This document shows positions 54,363 through 63,185 of a stretch of DNA of 64,000 nt, piece by piece. Position 1 is the first letter of the stretch. Every line of letters begins with the position of its first letter. The position numbers and the translations under genes are program-made. This DNA comes from Marinobacter piscis. Lineage in GTDB: Bacteria; Pseudomonadota; Gammaproteobacteria; Pseudomonadales; Oleiphilaceae. The stretch is from assembly GCF_007671655.1 (NCBI RefSeq), contig NZ_VCGX01000001.1, positions 1-64,000 on the forward strand, in the 5' to 3' direction. The notes under the pieces are model-generated. The model was given only the letters and a program-made list of their open reading frames with translations. It was not told where the DNA came from and made no database searches.

Positions 54363-56252
54363 ATGTTCCGGCGACTGCAAAAACGAGACTTAATGAAATC
54401 CAGAAGCCCTCTTGTGAACCGGATTGCCATTGTTGTTTGTGCGATTGTGCTTACTTCGTTTGTCAGCATGGCCACAACGCTTGCGGTTTCGAAAAGCATT
54501 GAAGGGAATGCCACTGCTATTAACCTGGCCGGGGCTCTCCGCATGGGTGCATTTCAATTACTGAGCAAAGTGGCCAGCCCGGCAAGCACCTATAACCAAG
54601 GGGAGAGCATCAGCACTCTGACGCCTCTCCATGAAACGAAACTGTCCAGCCCTCTGATTACACGGACAATTCCAGATACATCTGACCATCCGCTGGCAAA
54701 GCAGTACCAGGCGGTTGCGGAATACTGGCGGCACACCCTTCGACCCAGGCTTGAGAGCTACCCTCAGGGCACACCGGTCAGTGCCTCAATGCTGGCGGCC
54801 ACGCAAACCTATGTTGACTCTGTAAACCAGCTGGTGAGCATGCTTGAGAGGCGCACAGAAGCTCGCATCGAGTTGTTGCACCTGATCCAGCTCATCAGTC
54901 TGGCATTCTCTATCCTGATCATCATCGCGTTGTTTTTTGACCTCAGAAACCGCGTTCTGAAACCTCTTCGCAAGCTGGTTGGCATTGCAACCGCCGTTGG
55001 CGAACAGGACTTTTCTGTCAAAGCGGACCTGCACGGAAGAGATGAGCTGGCTCAGCTGGGCAGTGCGTTTGACCAGATGACCAGCGAGCTTGCGCTGACC
55101 TATTCCGAGCTTGAAGAGCGGGCCCGCAGCAAAACCGAGGAACTGGAAACAAGCCATGCGGCATTGCAACTTCTGCACGCTTCCAGCCGCGACCTGTTTG
55201 CCAAGCACGACCTGTGCAGCGGTGCCGTCCCTATGCTGCGGGAACTGGAACAACTTCTGGGTATAGGGCCGATCCAGCTTTACTTACACGACAAAAACTC
55301 TTCCAAACCAGTACAAACGGCAACCACAGCGGCAACCGAGCGGCCTTTTTACTGCGGTGACCATAACTGCGATGCCTGCCTGATAACCCAGAAAGCCTAT
55401 GATGAATTGCCTATGGAAAGCGACAATGGCCGCAAGCTGCTGCTGCCTATCCGAACGCCGGGCAGTCTGCTGGGCACCCTGGAGGTCTGGTACTCAGCAG
55501 AGCAAGGCCTTTCGGACACCACCCGCCGCCTGCTGGACACTCTAAGTGACCAACTGGCAACCGCCATTTACCTTGAGCGCCAGATTACCGAGGAACAGCA
55601 ACTGACACTGGCGGAAGAGCGCACCGTGATTGCCCGTGAACTGCATGATTCCCTGGCGCAATCACTGTCTTACCTGAAAATGCAGGTAGCCCGACTGCGC
55701 CGACTGGATATTGAAGGCGACCAGAAAGGTGCCCATGATGCCATCCTGGAAGAGCTGAGTACTGGCCTGAACAGCGCCTACCGTCAGCTAAGGGAGCTGC
55801 TGGCAACCTTCCGTCTGAAGCTGGATACGCCGGATCTTGCCACCGCCCTTCGCAAAACCATTGACGAATTTTCCGAAAGGCTGGGTAAACCTGTAGGCCT
55901 GAATTACAATCTCCCCCCTCAGGCCCTGTCACCCAACGAAGAGATACACACTCTGCAGATTGTGCGCGAAGGGCTTGCCAATGCGGTCAAACATGCCGAC
56001 GCTACGGACATTCGTGTGGATGTGCTGTTTGAGTCACCGCAAGTGAGGGTGCGAGTACAGGATAATGGTAAAGGTCTGCCCAAAGGTGGGCAGCCAGTCA
56101 ACCACTATGGTTTGATTATCATGCAGGACCGCGCCAGCACCCTGGGCGGTCAGGTTGTCGTACAGAACCGCGAAGAAGGCGGCGTAGAAGTGGAGCTTAT
56201 ATTCGTTCCCGCAAGCCGGCACCTGATTCCGACCGAAGCATCGGGCTCCTGA
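54363..56252 (+). CDS. narX: Nitrate/nitrite sensor histidine kinase
   Basis: The 629-residue membrane kinase senses periplasmic nitrate and phosphorylates NarL. Features in order: first membrane helix ([22 protein letters not shown]), the nitrate-binding P-box [16 protein letters not shown] (about 52-67), second helix near 175-193, HAMP linker, a central Cys-containing module (CGDHNCDAC), then the phospho-acceptor His in [11 protein letters not shown] at 428 and the ATPase region with NAVKHADA and DNGKGLP. The start is ATG 54363 or ATG 54393. It is followed 29 bases later by narL. Confidence 0.94.
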   Translation: MFRRLQKRDLMKSRSPLVNRIAIVVCAIVLTSFVSMATTLAVSKSIEGNATAINLAGALRMGAFQLLSKVASPASTYNQGESISTLTPLHETKLSSPLITRTIPDTSDHPLAKQYQAVAEYWRHTLRPRLESYPQGTPVSASMLAATQTYVDSVNQLVSMLERRTEARIELLHLIQLISLAFSILIIIALFFDLRNRVLKPLRKLVGIATAVGEQDFSVKADLHGRDELAQLGSAFDQMTSELALTYSELEERARSKTEELETSHAALQLLHASSRDLFAKHDLCSGAVPMLRELEQLLGIGPIQLYLHDKNSSKPVQTATTAATERPFYCGDHNCDACLITQKAYDELPMESDNGRKLLLPIRTPGSLLGTLEVWYSAEQGLSDTTRRLLDTLSDQLATAIYLERQITEEQQLTLAEERTVIARELHDSLAQSLSYLKMQVARLRRLDIEGDQKGAHDAILEELSTGLNSAYRQLRELLATFRLKLDTPDLATALRKTIDEFSERLGKPVGLNYNLPPQALSPNEEIHTLQIVREGLANAVKHADATDIRVDVLFESPQVRVRVQDNGKGLPKGGQPVNHYGLIIMQDRASTLGGQVVVQNREEGGVEVELIFVPASRHLIPTEASGS

Positions 56253-56281
56253 ACACCAGAATAGAGAGGAAACACAATAGC

Positions 56282-56941
56282 ATGTCTGAAACACCCGCCA
56301 GTATATTGCTCATCGACGACCATCCGCTGTTACGTCAGGGCATAAGACAGCTTGTTGAAATGGAGGCGGACATGATGATCGCAGGCGAAGCCAGCAACGC
56401 CGAAGATGGCATTCGCCTGGCAACCGAGAATGAACCTGATTTAATCCTGCTGGACCTCAATATGCCCGATGTCAGTGGTATTGAGGCCCTGAAAAGGCTA
56501 CGGGGACTGAATGTAAGCTCCCGGATCGTCATGTTTACAGTGTCGGACCAGGAAGACGATGTTGTTGCCGCTCTCAGAGCAGGCGCCGACGGTTACCTGC
56601 TGAAGGACATGGAACCGGAAGATATGATTGCCCAGCTTCACCAGGCAGCCGTCGGAAAAATGGTGATCAGTGACCGGCTGACCACGTTACTGGCCGAAGC
56701 CCTGCGCTCAAACAAGCCGCAACAGACCTCCGAGCCAGACTTCGACACCCTCACCCCGCGGGAAAAAGATATTCTGCGGTTAATTGCCGAGGGGCTATCC
56801 AACAAAATGATTGGCCGCAAACTCGATATCAGTGACGGCACGGTCAAAGTGCATGTAAAACATCTGCTGAAAAAGCTCAGCTTGCGTTCACGGGTTGAAG
56901 CTGCCATTTGGGCTGTAGAAAAAGGTCTGCATAAAGACTGA
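56282..56941 (+). CDS. narL: Nitrate/nitrite response regulator
   Basis: The 219-residue LuxR/NarL-class response regulator has a receiver domain with [10 protein letters not shown] (12-21), phospho-acceptor Asp 58 in [13 protein letters not shown], and a C-terminal helix-turn-helix [39 protein letters not shown]. Partner of NarX. Four 7-2-7 sites in the window are candidate targets. narL is followed by ubiT after 70 bases on the same strand. Confidence 0.95.
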   Translation: MSETPASILLIDDHPLLRQGIRQLVEMEADMMIAGEASNAEDGIRLATENEPDLILLDLNMPDVSGIEALKRLRGLNVSSRIVMFTVSDQEDDVVAALRAGADGYLLKDMEPEDMIAQLHQAAVGKMVISDRLTTLLAEALRSNKPQQTSEPDFDTLTPREKDILRLIAEGLSNKMIGRKLDISDGTVKVHVKHLLKKLSLRSRVEAAIWAVEKGLHKD

Positions 56942-56979
56942 GCTATATCAAATCAAATGTTACAGCTTTTGGGTACTTT

Positions 56980-57001
56980 GGGCAGTCTGAAGCTACTGCC
57001 C
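56980..57001 (+). promoter_or_regulatory. Hairpin ending just before the ubiT ribosome site
   Basis: GGGCAGT (56980-56986) and ACTGCCC (56995-57001) pair around 8 bases. The right arm abuts the ubiT ribosome binding site GGAG (57002-57005). It could act as a weak terminator of narL or influence ubiT translation; there is no T run. Confidence 0.35.
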
Positions 57002-57011
57002 GGAGTTTATT

Positions 57012-57506
57012 ATGGCCCTGCCACCGCTTGCCACCCATCGACTGCCAGCTAAACCGCTGATCAGTGATACTCTGGCTCTGTTTTCGCAATACCTGCCGTC
57101 GCCCTCCCCTTTACTTAGCGCCATTGACCGCTCCATCCCGGTTCCTGTCAAACAGGTTATTGCCGAAGCACCGTTGAACCGGATTTTTTCCGAGGCCATT
57201 GCCGATGGGGAATTTGATGATTTTGAGGGTCGTCGTATCCGGCTGGAAGTAAACGGCGGCCAACCCGGCATTACCTTTGGTTTCTGGGCTGGCCGGCTGC
57301 GAGTACTGGAAGGTCCGGGCGAAGCCACCATCCGCGGCTCCCTGTCTGCGTTCAAGATTCTGTCTGAACGTCGGCAGGATCCCGACCAGCTCTTTTTTCA
57401 GCGCCGCCTCGTCATTGAGGGCGACACCGAACTGGGGCTTGCCCTGAAAAACCTTCTGGACAGCCTGGAATGGGACCTCAGCCTTCGCAAACTGCTGCCC
57501 TTCTGA
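57012..57506 (+). CDS. ubiT: UbiT, SCP2-domain factor for oxygen-independent ubiquinone synthesis
   Basis: The 164-residue protein has a single SCP2 (sterol-carrier-like) lipid-binding domain: IPVPVKQVIAEAPLNRIFSEAIADGEFDDFEGRRIRLEV (about 42-80), TFGFWAGRLRVLEG, ATIRGSLSAFKILSERRQDPDQLFFQRRLVIEGDTELGLALKNLLDSLEWD. The combination is typical of UbiT (YhbT), which replaces UbiJ under anaerobiosis. With UbiU and UbiV, encoded 1.5-3 kb away, it provides ubiquinone without oxygen, as required for nitrate respiration. It follows narL on the same strand. Confidence 0.88.
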   Translation: MALPPLATHRLPAKPLISDTLALFSQYLPSPSPLLSAIDRSIPVPVKQVIAEAPLNRIFSEAIADGEFDDFEGRRIRLEVNGGQPGITFGFWAGRLRVLEGPGEATIRGSLSAFKILSERRQDPDQLFFQRRLVIEGDTELGLALKNLLDSLEWDLSLRKLLPF

Positions 57507-57566
57507 AGACTGCATCGAATAAGTCACACTGTGCGGTGGCAGGCGTGGTTGCTGCCACCGCACCGA

Positions 57567-57881
57567 TTATTTCCAGTAGTCGTTTGCAGCCGCAACCGTC
57601 TGGAAATACGCTGCAATGACTTCCGATGCATGAATCAGCGAGTCTGCATCCTGCGAATACTCTTCACGCTCGCGGAACAGCACCTCTTTATTTGATTGGG
57701 TACTTGTAACACCCTTCCGGGCAAGTGTGATTGCCAGCTCAAAGCCTTCCTGCGGTGTTTCAGTCATCAGACTTGGTAACCAGGTATCGGACTTTGTATC
57801 CTTCTCACCCTGAGCTGCCAATGGCATGCTGAGGGCAGAAATCGCGAGTAACACAAGACATTTATTTTTGATTGTATTCAT
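57567..57881 (-). CDS. Small exported protein of unknown function
   Basis: The 104-residue protein begins with a clear signal peptide (IKNKCLVLLAISALSMPLAAQG, cleaved about residue 23). The mature about 80 residues are charged and helical, with SLMTETPQEGFELAITLARKGV and ADSLIHASEVIAAYFQTVAAANDYWK. I do not recognise a family. It lies between ubiT and the MOSC gene, in opposite orientation to both. A GGAGG-type ribosome site precedes its ATG at 57881. Confidence that it is real comes from the signal peptide and ribosome site. Confidence 0.6.
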   Translation of the reverse strand: MNTIKNKCLVLLAISALSMPLAAQGEKDTKSDTWLPSLMTETPQEGFELAITLARKGVTSTQSNKEVLFREREEYSQDADSLIHASEVIAAYFQTVAAANDYWK

Positions 57882-58032
57882 TATGGCCTCCTTAATGCTT
57901 AATCAATGAAGCGTCCGGGTACGGATGCAATTGCTTCTGCATGCTCTCTAAGGGTAGAACAGTACATTCAGGTGTACAGTGCTTAAAATGATCCGGGTCA
58001 ACATGCCCAGCCCAGAACTTAAGAGGTTTTAT

Positions 58033-58734
58033 ATGGCAACAGGTACTGTGATCAGGCAGCTCAGAGCCGGCAGCCTGAAAAGATTTGCCGGAACAGACAC
58101 ACAAACCGGTATTTACAAACAGGAGATTGAGACGGCGTACCTCGACACCAACGGCCTCTGCAACGACCAGCAGGGTGACAAGCGCCATCATGGCGGCCCC
58201 GAGAAAGCGTTGCATCATTTTGCGTCCGACCACTACACCCGCTTGCGCAAGGCGCTTCCGGGCCCGGCTGCGGAGCATTGTAGGCCCGGCGCCTTTGGCG
58301 AAAACCTGATAACGGAAGGGTTGACCGAAGCAGACGTCTGCGTTGGAGATACTTATGAGCTTGGAGAGGCTGTTATCCAGGTATCCCAACCCCGCCAGCC
58401 CTGCTGGCGGCTGAATCTGCGTTTTGGTATTCCGGACATGTCCCAACGCCTGCAAAACAGTTTAAGAACTGGATGGTACTATCGGGTCCTGCAGCCGGGA
58501 CAGATCAGCAAAGACGATCGACTGATACTCAAAGAGCGCCCCAATGAAGACTGGCCACTGAGCCGGGTCCTCTCTGTGCTCTATGAAAACACCATGAACC
58601 AGGAAGCTCTTACGTTAATGGCTGCTCTTAACGAGGCCTCCCCCAATCTTCGACAGCTTGCACAACAGCGGCTTGATACTAAAAAGGTGGAAAACTGGCA
58701 GGGCCGGCTATTCGGGCCGGCCAGTATCGCCTGA
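58033..58734 (+). CDS. MOSC-domain protein (YiiM-like)
   Basis: The 233-residue MOSC protein has the domain features HHGGPEKALHHFASDHY (about 55-71), GAFGENLITEGLTEADVCVGDTYELGEAVIQVSQPRQPCWRLN with the conserved Cys, and a C-terminal YiiM-type extension. MOSC domains handle molybdenum-cofactor-linked sulfur or electrons; YiiM in E. coli is linked to reduction of N-hydroxylated compounds. Placement in the nitrate cluster fits a molybdenum-related role, but no partner is encoded next to it. The ATG at 58033 follows AAGAGG; an earlier in-frame ATG at 57979 is less likely. Confidence 0.85.
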   Translation: MATGTVIRQLRAGSLKRFAGTDTQTGIYKQEIETAYLDTNGLCNDQQGDKRHHGGPEKALHHFASDHYTRLRKALPGPAAEHCRPGAFGENLITEGLTEADVCVGDTYELGEAVIQVSQPRQPCWRLNLRFGIPDMSQRLQNSLRTGWYYRVLQPGQISKDDRLILKERPNEDWPLSRVLSVLYENTMNQEALTLMAALNEASPNLRQLAQQRLDTKKVENWQGRLFGPASIA

Positions 58735-58751
58735 CAACCCGGTTTTTAACC

Positions 58752-59645
58752 TTAATCAGCCACCAGGTCCATGCCCGGCTTGCCATACCAGTACCCATTA
58801 CACGGTGGTGCCTCAACCAGCTGCAACGGGTCAGTTGCCGGGATTTCACCCCGACGCGCCTGATCGAAGCGGCGAACCACCTCTTCCATGCCCTGATGTT
58901 CCGGGCTCAGCCGAACCGTGGATACGCCCATTTGCTGCATGTCCGGTATTTCCCGCATAAGGTCATAACGTGCCCCGGAGAGCGTGGATATGCCGTTAAG
59001 CCGGAACAGTTCCTGTGATTCCCGGGAACGCAGCTCCATGCCATCCGGATGCTGCAGGCAGCGGAACTCACAATTATCCTTAGGCAGGTTGTAGTGGCGC
59101 GCGGTAAAGCAACGGGACGACCAGGCAAGAGGCAAGAATCCCCAGGCGAAGACCTCTGCCGGCAAATCAAGGCCCTCTGCTTCCAGTTCCCTGATCAACT
59201 GATGCAGCGTGTCTCGCCCCAGCTCTACGGGCAGGTTCCAGCCTTTTAGTCCCTGTTTCGCCAACAGCTTCAGGGTGGCGCTGTTATAGATATTCATTGA
59301 TGGGCCGGTAATAAACGGCAGGTTGTTCCGGGTTGCCAACTGCAAGGCACTCTGGTCATTAGCCTCAACCAGATAGTCTTTCTGACTGCAGATTTTACGC
59401 AGTGCCCGCAAATCCGCTTCAGACTCAATCAATGTCTGCGTTGACAGCACCACCTCTTTGCCGGACTCCTTCAGAACGCCGGCGATTTCCAGCCAGTCTG
59501 CCAATCTGAGCTCCCGGCGGCGAGAGCAGACGGTTTCCCCCAGGTAGACTGTATCCACTGGCCACTCGGCTGCGTTGGCGTAAAAATCAAATACTGTTTG
59601 CTTGGACCAGAACCAGAGGATCGGGCCCAGAGAGAGCTTCATCAT
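58752..59645 (-). CDS. ubiV: UbiV, oxygen-independent ubiquinone hydroxylase partner
   Basis: The 297-residue U32-peptidase-family protein forms a heterodimer with UbiU for oxygen-independent hydroxylation of the ubiquinone ring. Its four 4Fe-4S ligands are visible: the Cys in GETVCSRR (residue 39 from MKLSL) and the trio in [23 protein letters not shown], at nearly the same spacing as E. coli UbiV (39, 180, 193, 197). The start at 59645 follows AGGAAAAG; the earlier GTG lies inside ubiU. ubiU precedes it by 13 bases on the same strand. Confidence 0.92.
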   Translation of the reverse strand: MMKLSLGPILWFWSKQTVFDFYANAAEWPVDTVYLGETVCSRRRELRLADWLEIAGVLKESGKEVVLSTQTLIESEADLRALRKICSQKDYLVEANDQSALQLATRNNLPFITGPSMNIYNSATLKLLAKQGLKGWNLPVELGRDTLHQLIRELEAEGLDLPAEVFAWGFLPLAWSSRCFTARHYNLPKDNCEFRCLQHPDGMELRSRESQELFRLNGISTLSGARYDLMREIPDMQQMGVSTVRLSPEHQGMEEVVRRFDQARRGEIPATDPLQLVEAPPCNGYWYGKPGMDLVAD

Positions 59646-59658
59646 TACTTTTCCTGCC

Positions 59659-60654
59659 TCATTTCCATTTGCGGTGGTAGGCACCGATCGTGGTCAGACC
59701 ACCTTCAGACAAACCCGCGAGTGTGCTATTCCAGGCGGGGTCCACCTGGAACTCACCTGCACCAGCCTGCAACCTGTCCAGAGCCTGGCGCCAGGTTCTG
59801 GCAACATCGGCAATATAGGCAGGGCTCCGTTGACGGCCTTCAATTTTTACGGCACTGATACCCAGCTTTTGCAACTCCGGCAATAAATCCAGCGTGTTCA
59901 GGCTGACCGGTTCTTCGATGGCATGGTACACACTGCCCTCAACTTCAAACCGCCCTTTACACAAGGTTGGATAACCTGCGGACTCGCCTTTGCCATAACG
60001 GTCAATCAGTACATCGTTAAGACGGGATTCCAGTCCATCCCGGGTCTCCTCCCAGCGTACAGCCTTGGCTGGCGAGCAGGCGCCGCGGGTATTCGGGGAC
60101 TCATCAGTGAGATAAGACGATAAATAACACCGGCCTTCTGCCATGATGCACAGACTACCGAAGGCAAACACCTCCAGCTCTACCGGGCTGTTTTTGGCGA
60201 CACCACGCACCTGGTCTATCGATAAAACACGGGGCAGCACTGCGCGTCGGATATCGAAGTTGTCTTTGTAGAAGCGCAAGGCTTCATAACTGGTGGCAGA
60301 CCCCTGAACCGATAAGTGCCGGTCCACCTGAGGATGCCGGTTGGCGGCGTATTCCAGCAATCCCATATCCGCAAGAATAAGGGCATCGATCCCTAACGCG
60401 GCAGCCCGGTCAACCGCAGACTTCCATGTTTCCCAGCCATCGGGCTGCGGATACGTATTGATGGCACAGAAGACTCTGGCGCCCTTGCTGTGAGCATACT
60501 CAATGCCTTCACCGGCGCGCTTGTCATTAAAGTTAAGCCCGGCAAACTGGCGGGCATTTGTGCTGTCCCTGAACCCCAGATACACGGCGCTGGCTCCGTT
60601 ATCCACCGCCGACTTCAGGGCCGGCAGGCTGCCGGCCGGGCATACAAGTTCCAT
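59659..60654 (-). CDS. ubiU: UbiU, oxygen-independent ubiquinone hydroxylase partner
   Basis: The 331-residue U32 protein starts [20 protein letters not shown], exactly the E. coli UbiU length. The four cluster cysteines fall at 169, 176, 193 and 232 ([18 protein letters not shown]), the same numbers as in E. coli UbiU. With UbiV it hydroxylates ubiquinone precursors without O2, drawing oxygen from prephenate. The ATG at 60654 has GGAG upstream. A NarL-type site and a weak FNR-like box lie 57-120 bases upstream, shared with the divergent chemoreceptor gene. Confidence 0.93.
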   Translation of the reverse strand: MELVCPAGSLPALKSAVDNGASAVYLGFRDSTNARQFAGLNFNDKRAGEGIEYAHSKGARVFCAINTYPQPDGWETWKSAVDRAAALGIDALILADMGLLEYAANRHPQVDRHLSVQGSATSYEALRFYKDNFDIRRAVLPRVLSIDQVRGVAKNSPVELEVFAFGSLCIMAEGRCYLSSYLTDESPNTRGACSPAKAVRWEETRDGLESRLNDVLIDRYGKGESAGYPTLCKGRFEVEGSVYHAIEEPVSLNTLDLLPELQKLGISAVKIEGRQRSPAYIADVARTWRQALDRLQAGAGEFQVDPAWNSTLAGLSEGGLTTIGAYHRKWK

Positions 60655-60710
60655 GGGCCTTCTCCATAATAAAGTTCCAATGACCATACGTTGTGCAACC
60701 GTCTGGGGCA

Positions 60711-60724
60711 TTGACCTTTGTCAG
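60711..60724. promoter_or_regulatory. Weak FNR/Dnr-like box upstream of ubiUV
   Basis: TTGAC-CTTT-GTCAG keeps 7 of 10 bases of the TTGAT-N4-ATCAA consensus with symmetrical departures. It lies 57-70 bases before the ubiU start. In E. coli ubiUV is FNR-controlled, which makes the box worth noting. Confidence 0.35.
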
Positions 60725-60758
60725 CAGAACTTACGATCGGCCATGACTTTCTTATAGT

Positions 60759-60774
60759 TACCTCTTATGGAGTA
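60759..60774. promoter_or_regulatory. NarL-type 7-2-7 site in the ubiU/chemoreceptor divergent promoter
   Basis: TACCTCT-TA-TGGAGTA matches the NarL heptamer pair TACYYMT-N2-AKRRGTA at 13 of 14 positions. It lies 105-120 bases before ubiU and about 130 bases before the NIT chemoreceptor start, so it could serve either gene or both. Confidence 0.55.
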
Positions 60775-60896
60775 CTCCCACGCACAACTACTTACACGAA
60801 GAAATATTTATTAAAAACAACCAGATACAAAACTCGCAAATTAAAGTATTAACTTATAACTACCTCTTTTTTTACCCCGTTCTATAAATAGATCTC

Positions 60897-62993
60897 ATGT
60901 CCATCCTTGACCACAATATCTACACACCCGCACATCAGTCTGGATACCCTATGCGTAAAATGATCAACAACCTTCCCATGCTCGGGAAGCTTACTTTCCT
61001 TGTACTGCCTGCCTTGCTGGTTATCATTTATTTCGCAGCTGAAAGTGTTACAGCCAGCCTCAAGCAGCTAAATAACATGCGTCAGCTAGACGCACTGGTT
61101 GAGCTTGCCGATATCAGCGACCCGTTAATTGAATCGTTACAGGTAGAGCGCGGCAGGTCTGCGGTATTTCTGTCAAGCGACTCCGGGCGTGAGGGCGGCC
61201 AGCAGGCAAGCCAGGCTCTGAATAACCAACGCAGGCAAACGGATACCCAGCTGAGTGACTACCGCACCCGGATTGCCAGACTGACTCAGGAAACCCGTTT
61301 CAGTGCACCTGTCAGTAATCGCATTCAGTCTTTAAAGCGTGAACTGGCTACTGTCGACCGTGTTCGCAATAGCGTCGATAGCCGATCTGTTGACAGCTAT
61401 GAGGCCGGAGGGCTTTATACGACACTGATCACCGGTTTGCTGGACCAGATTCCTCTGATCCTCGCTCGTTCCACTGACCCCGGCTTAACCCGCAGCATGG
61501 GTGCATACTATGCGCTGGCGGAGGCAGCGGAGGCAGCTGGTAAAGAACGTGCTGCCGGTGCCTCTTTGATCAGCAGCAAGGAATTTGACCTCCCCTCAAT
61601 TCAGACAACTGCTTCATTTGGTGGGCAGCAACAAGCCTTTTTCCGCCAGGCTGATGCAATGTTATCCGGGCGTTCCGGACTCCGGGAAGAACTGGCGAAT
61701 CTTGCAGATAGCCGTGAGAGCCGCAACCTTGAAGCTATGCGCAAGACGTTATTCAGCAGCCAGTCAGGTATGTACGCACTGGACTCAAACGAATGGTTTG
61801 ATATCACCACCCAGCGCTTACAGACACTGAACAACGTCCGGGAAACACTGCTGGACAGCACATCGGCCGTGGCTATGCAGAATGTAGCAGCCGGGCGAAG
61901 TAACCTGTTTGTCGCATCCGGCATTGCAGGCATAGCGATTATCATCGTGCTTTCGCTGATGATAATTATCGCCAGGGCCATTAATGTGCAAATCAACAGC
62001 CTGCTCCAGAGTGTCCGGTTTGCAATGGACAACAAGGATCTTACACAGCACGTACGGCTTAACAGCAAAGATGAAATCGGCAATATTGGCCGGGCCATCA
62101 ATGAGCTTTTCATGCGGTTCAGCAGCGCGTTGCTGCACATAGATAAAGCCAGTGTACAGCTTGCAACTGCAACGGAAGAAACCAGCTCAACTGCAGATCA
62201 GAATGTTGCACAGACCAGGAGCCAGCAATCCGAGGTCGAACAGATTGCTGCTGCTACTGAAGAAATGTCGGCTACATCCGAGCAGATTTCTGAAAACACG
62301 CAACAGGTAGCAGATGCTGCAAATAGTGTTATGGAAAGAAGTCAGACCGGCGAGAAGGTACTTCAGAACAGTGTAACCAGCATCCATTCTCTGGCCAGCT
62401 CGGTGAAAAACGTGAACGAAGTTATTGATGAACTGGAGGTGCGCAGTGGCAGCATCGTTGAAGTAATGGATGTGATTCGCAAGGTTGCTGATCAAACCAA
62501 CCTTCTGGCCCTCAATGCGGCCATTGAGGCAGCACGCGCAGGCGAGCATGGCCGAGGATTTGCTGTGGTCGCTGACGAAGTCCGCACGCTGGCCCGCCAG
62601 ACACATGATTCAACAACACAGATTGAAGACATTATTACCGGATTACAGTCGATCACAAAAAATGCCAGCAGTTCCATAACCGCCAGCCACGAACTGGCCA
62701 GCGAGACAATTGAACAGACAGGGGAGCTGGAGCAGGCGTTTTCTGCCATTCTTGGTGACGTTAACAGTATTTCTGATATGGCGTCCCAGATTGCAACCGC
62801 AACCGAGGAGCAGGTGGCCGTCACCCGTGAGCTGGCCGGAAATATGGAATCTGTCAGCGAAGCGGCAACACTGACACTGACCGGATCCCAGGAAATTTCC
62901 CACGTTACCGGAGAGCAGGCAAAACTTGCCCGCCAGCTTCAGGATCTGGCCAATGAGTTCAGGGTTCAGGAACCCCAAAGCGACCATTCCTGA
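60897..62993 (+). CDS. Methyl-accepting chemotaxis protein with NIT nitrate-sensing domain
   Basis: The 698-residue chemoreceptor has membrane helices at about 30-48 and 338-362. Between them is a periplasmic helical NIT domain (starting near [20 protein letters not shown], including [20 protein letters not shown]), which senses nitrate or nitrite. A HAMP domain and a cytoplasmic signalling tip follow ([35 protein letters not shown] region). It would steer the cell toward nitrate. It is divergent from ubiUV; a strong terminator follows. The start is ATG 60897 or possibly ATG 60951 (MRKMINNLP); neither has a clear ribosome site. Confidence 0.92.
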   Translation: MSILDHNIYTPAHQSGYPMRKMINNLPMLGKLTFLVLPALLVIIYFAAESVTASLKQLNNMRQLDALVELADISDPLIESLQVERGRSAVFLSSDSGREGGQQASQALNNQRRQTDTQLSDYRTRIARLTQETRFSAPVSNRIQSLKRELATVDRVRNSVDSRSVDSYEAGGLYTTLITGLLDQIPLILARSTDPGLTRSMGAYYALAEAAEAAGKERAAGASLISSKEFDLPSIQTTASFGGQQQAFFRQADAMLSGRSGLREELANLADSRESRNLEAMRKTLFSSQSGMYALDSNEWFDITTQRLQTLNNVRETLLDSTSAVAMQNVAAGRSNLFVASGIAGIAIIIVLSLMIIIARAINVQINSLLQSVRFAMDNKDLTQHVRLNSKDEIGNIGRAINELFMRFSSALLHIDKASVQLATATEETSSTADQNVAQTRSQQSEVEQIAAATEEMSATSEQISENTQQVADAANSVMERSQTGEKVLQNSVTSIHSLASSVKNVNEVIDELEVRSGSIVEVMDVIRKVADQTNLLALNAAIEAARAGEHGRGFAVVADEVRTLARQTHDSTTQIEDIITGLQSITKNASSSITASHELASETIEQTGELEQAFSAILGDVNSISDMASQIATATEEQVAVTRELAGNMESVSEAATLTLTGSQEISHVTGEQAKLARQLQDLANEFRVQEPQSDHS

Positions 62994-62996
62994 ATG

Positions 62997-63026
62997 AAAA
63001 ACGGGAGCCTGGCGGCTCCCGTTTTT
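62997..63026. terminator. Strong terminator after the chemoreceptor gene
   Basis: AAAAACGGGAGCC (62997-63009), loop TGGC, GGCTCCCGTTTTT (63014-63026) form a perfect 13-bp inverted repeat with flanking A and T runs, so it can terminate from either side: the chemoreceptor gene on the plus strand and the small symporter gene on the minus strand. Confidence 0.9.
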
Positions 63027-63053
63027 AGCATACTGCTGAGTCGTACTCAGGCG

Positions 63054-63185
63054 TCAGACCATATCAGTGTCTGAGTTGCGCGCCTGCACAGCGTCTTTAA
63101 TGACGGCTCCACAAATAACAGCCAATACGCCGAGCGTCAGAGTCGGCCAAACCAGAATATAAGCTCCATATACCATTTCACTCAT
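63054..63185 (-). CDS. Small 43-residue membrane protein, putative symporter partner
   Basis: An open frame from ATG 63185 to TGA 63054 encodes MSEMVYGAYILVWPTLTLGV and then a hydrophobic run to about residue 29, followed by a charged tail. Thus it is a single-span membrane protein. Its ATG overlaps the stop of the sodium:solute symporter gene (ATGA at 63182-63185), a strong sign that it is translated with it. Small transporter subunits of this kind occur next to SSS-family symporters in marine gammaproteobacteria, as I recall. It is too short for most gene finders. Confidence 0.7.
   Translation of the reverse strand: MSEMVYGAYILVWPTLTLGVLAVICGAVIKDAVQARNSDTDMV

Noticed and set aside
56942..57011. 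NarL heptamer pair upstream of ubiT (TTACAGC ... TTGGGTA)
   Set aside because: The right half is fair, but the left half and spacing do not fit the 7-2-7 rule.
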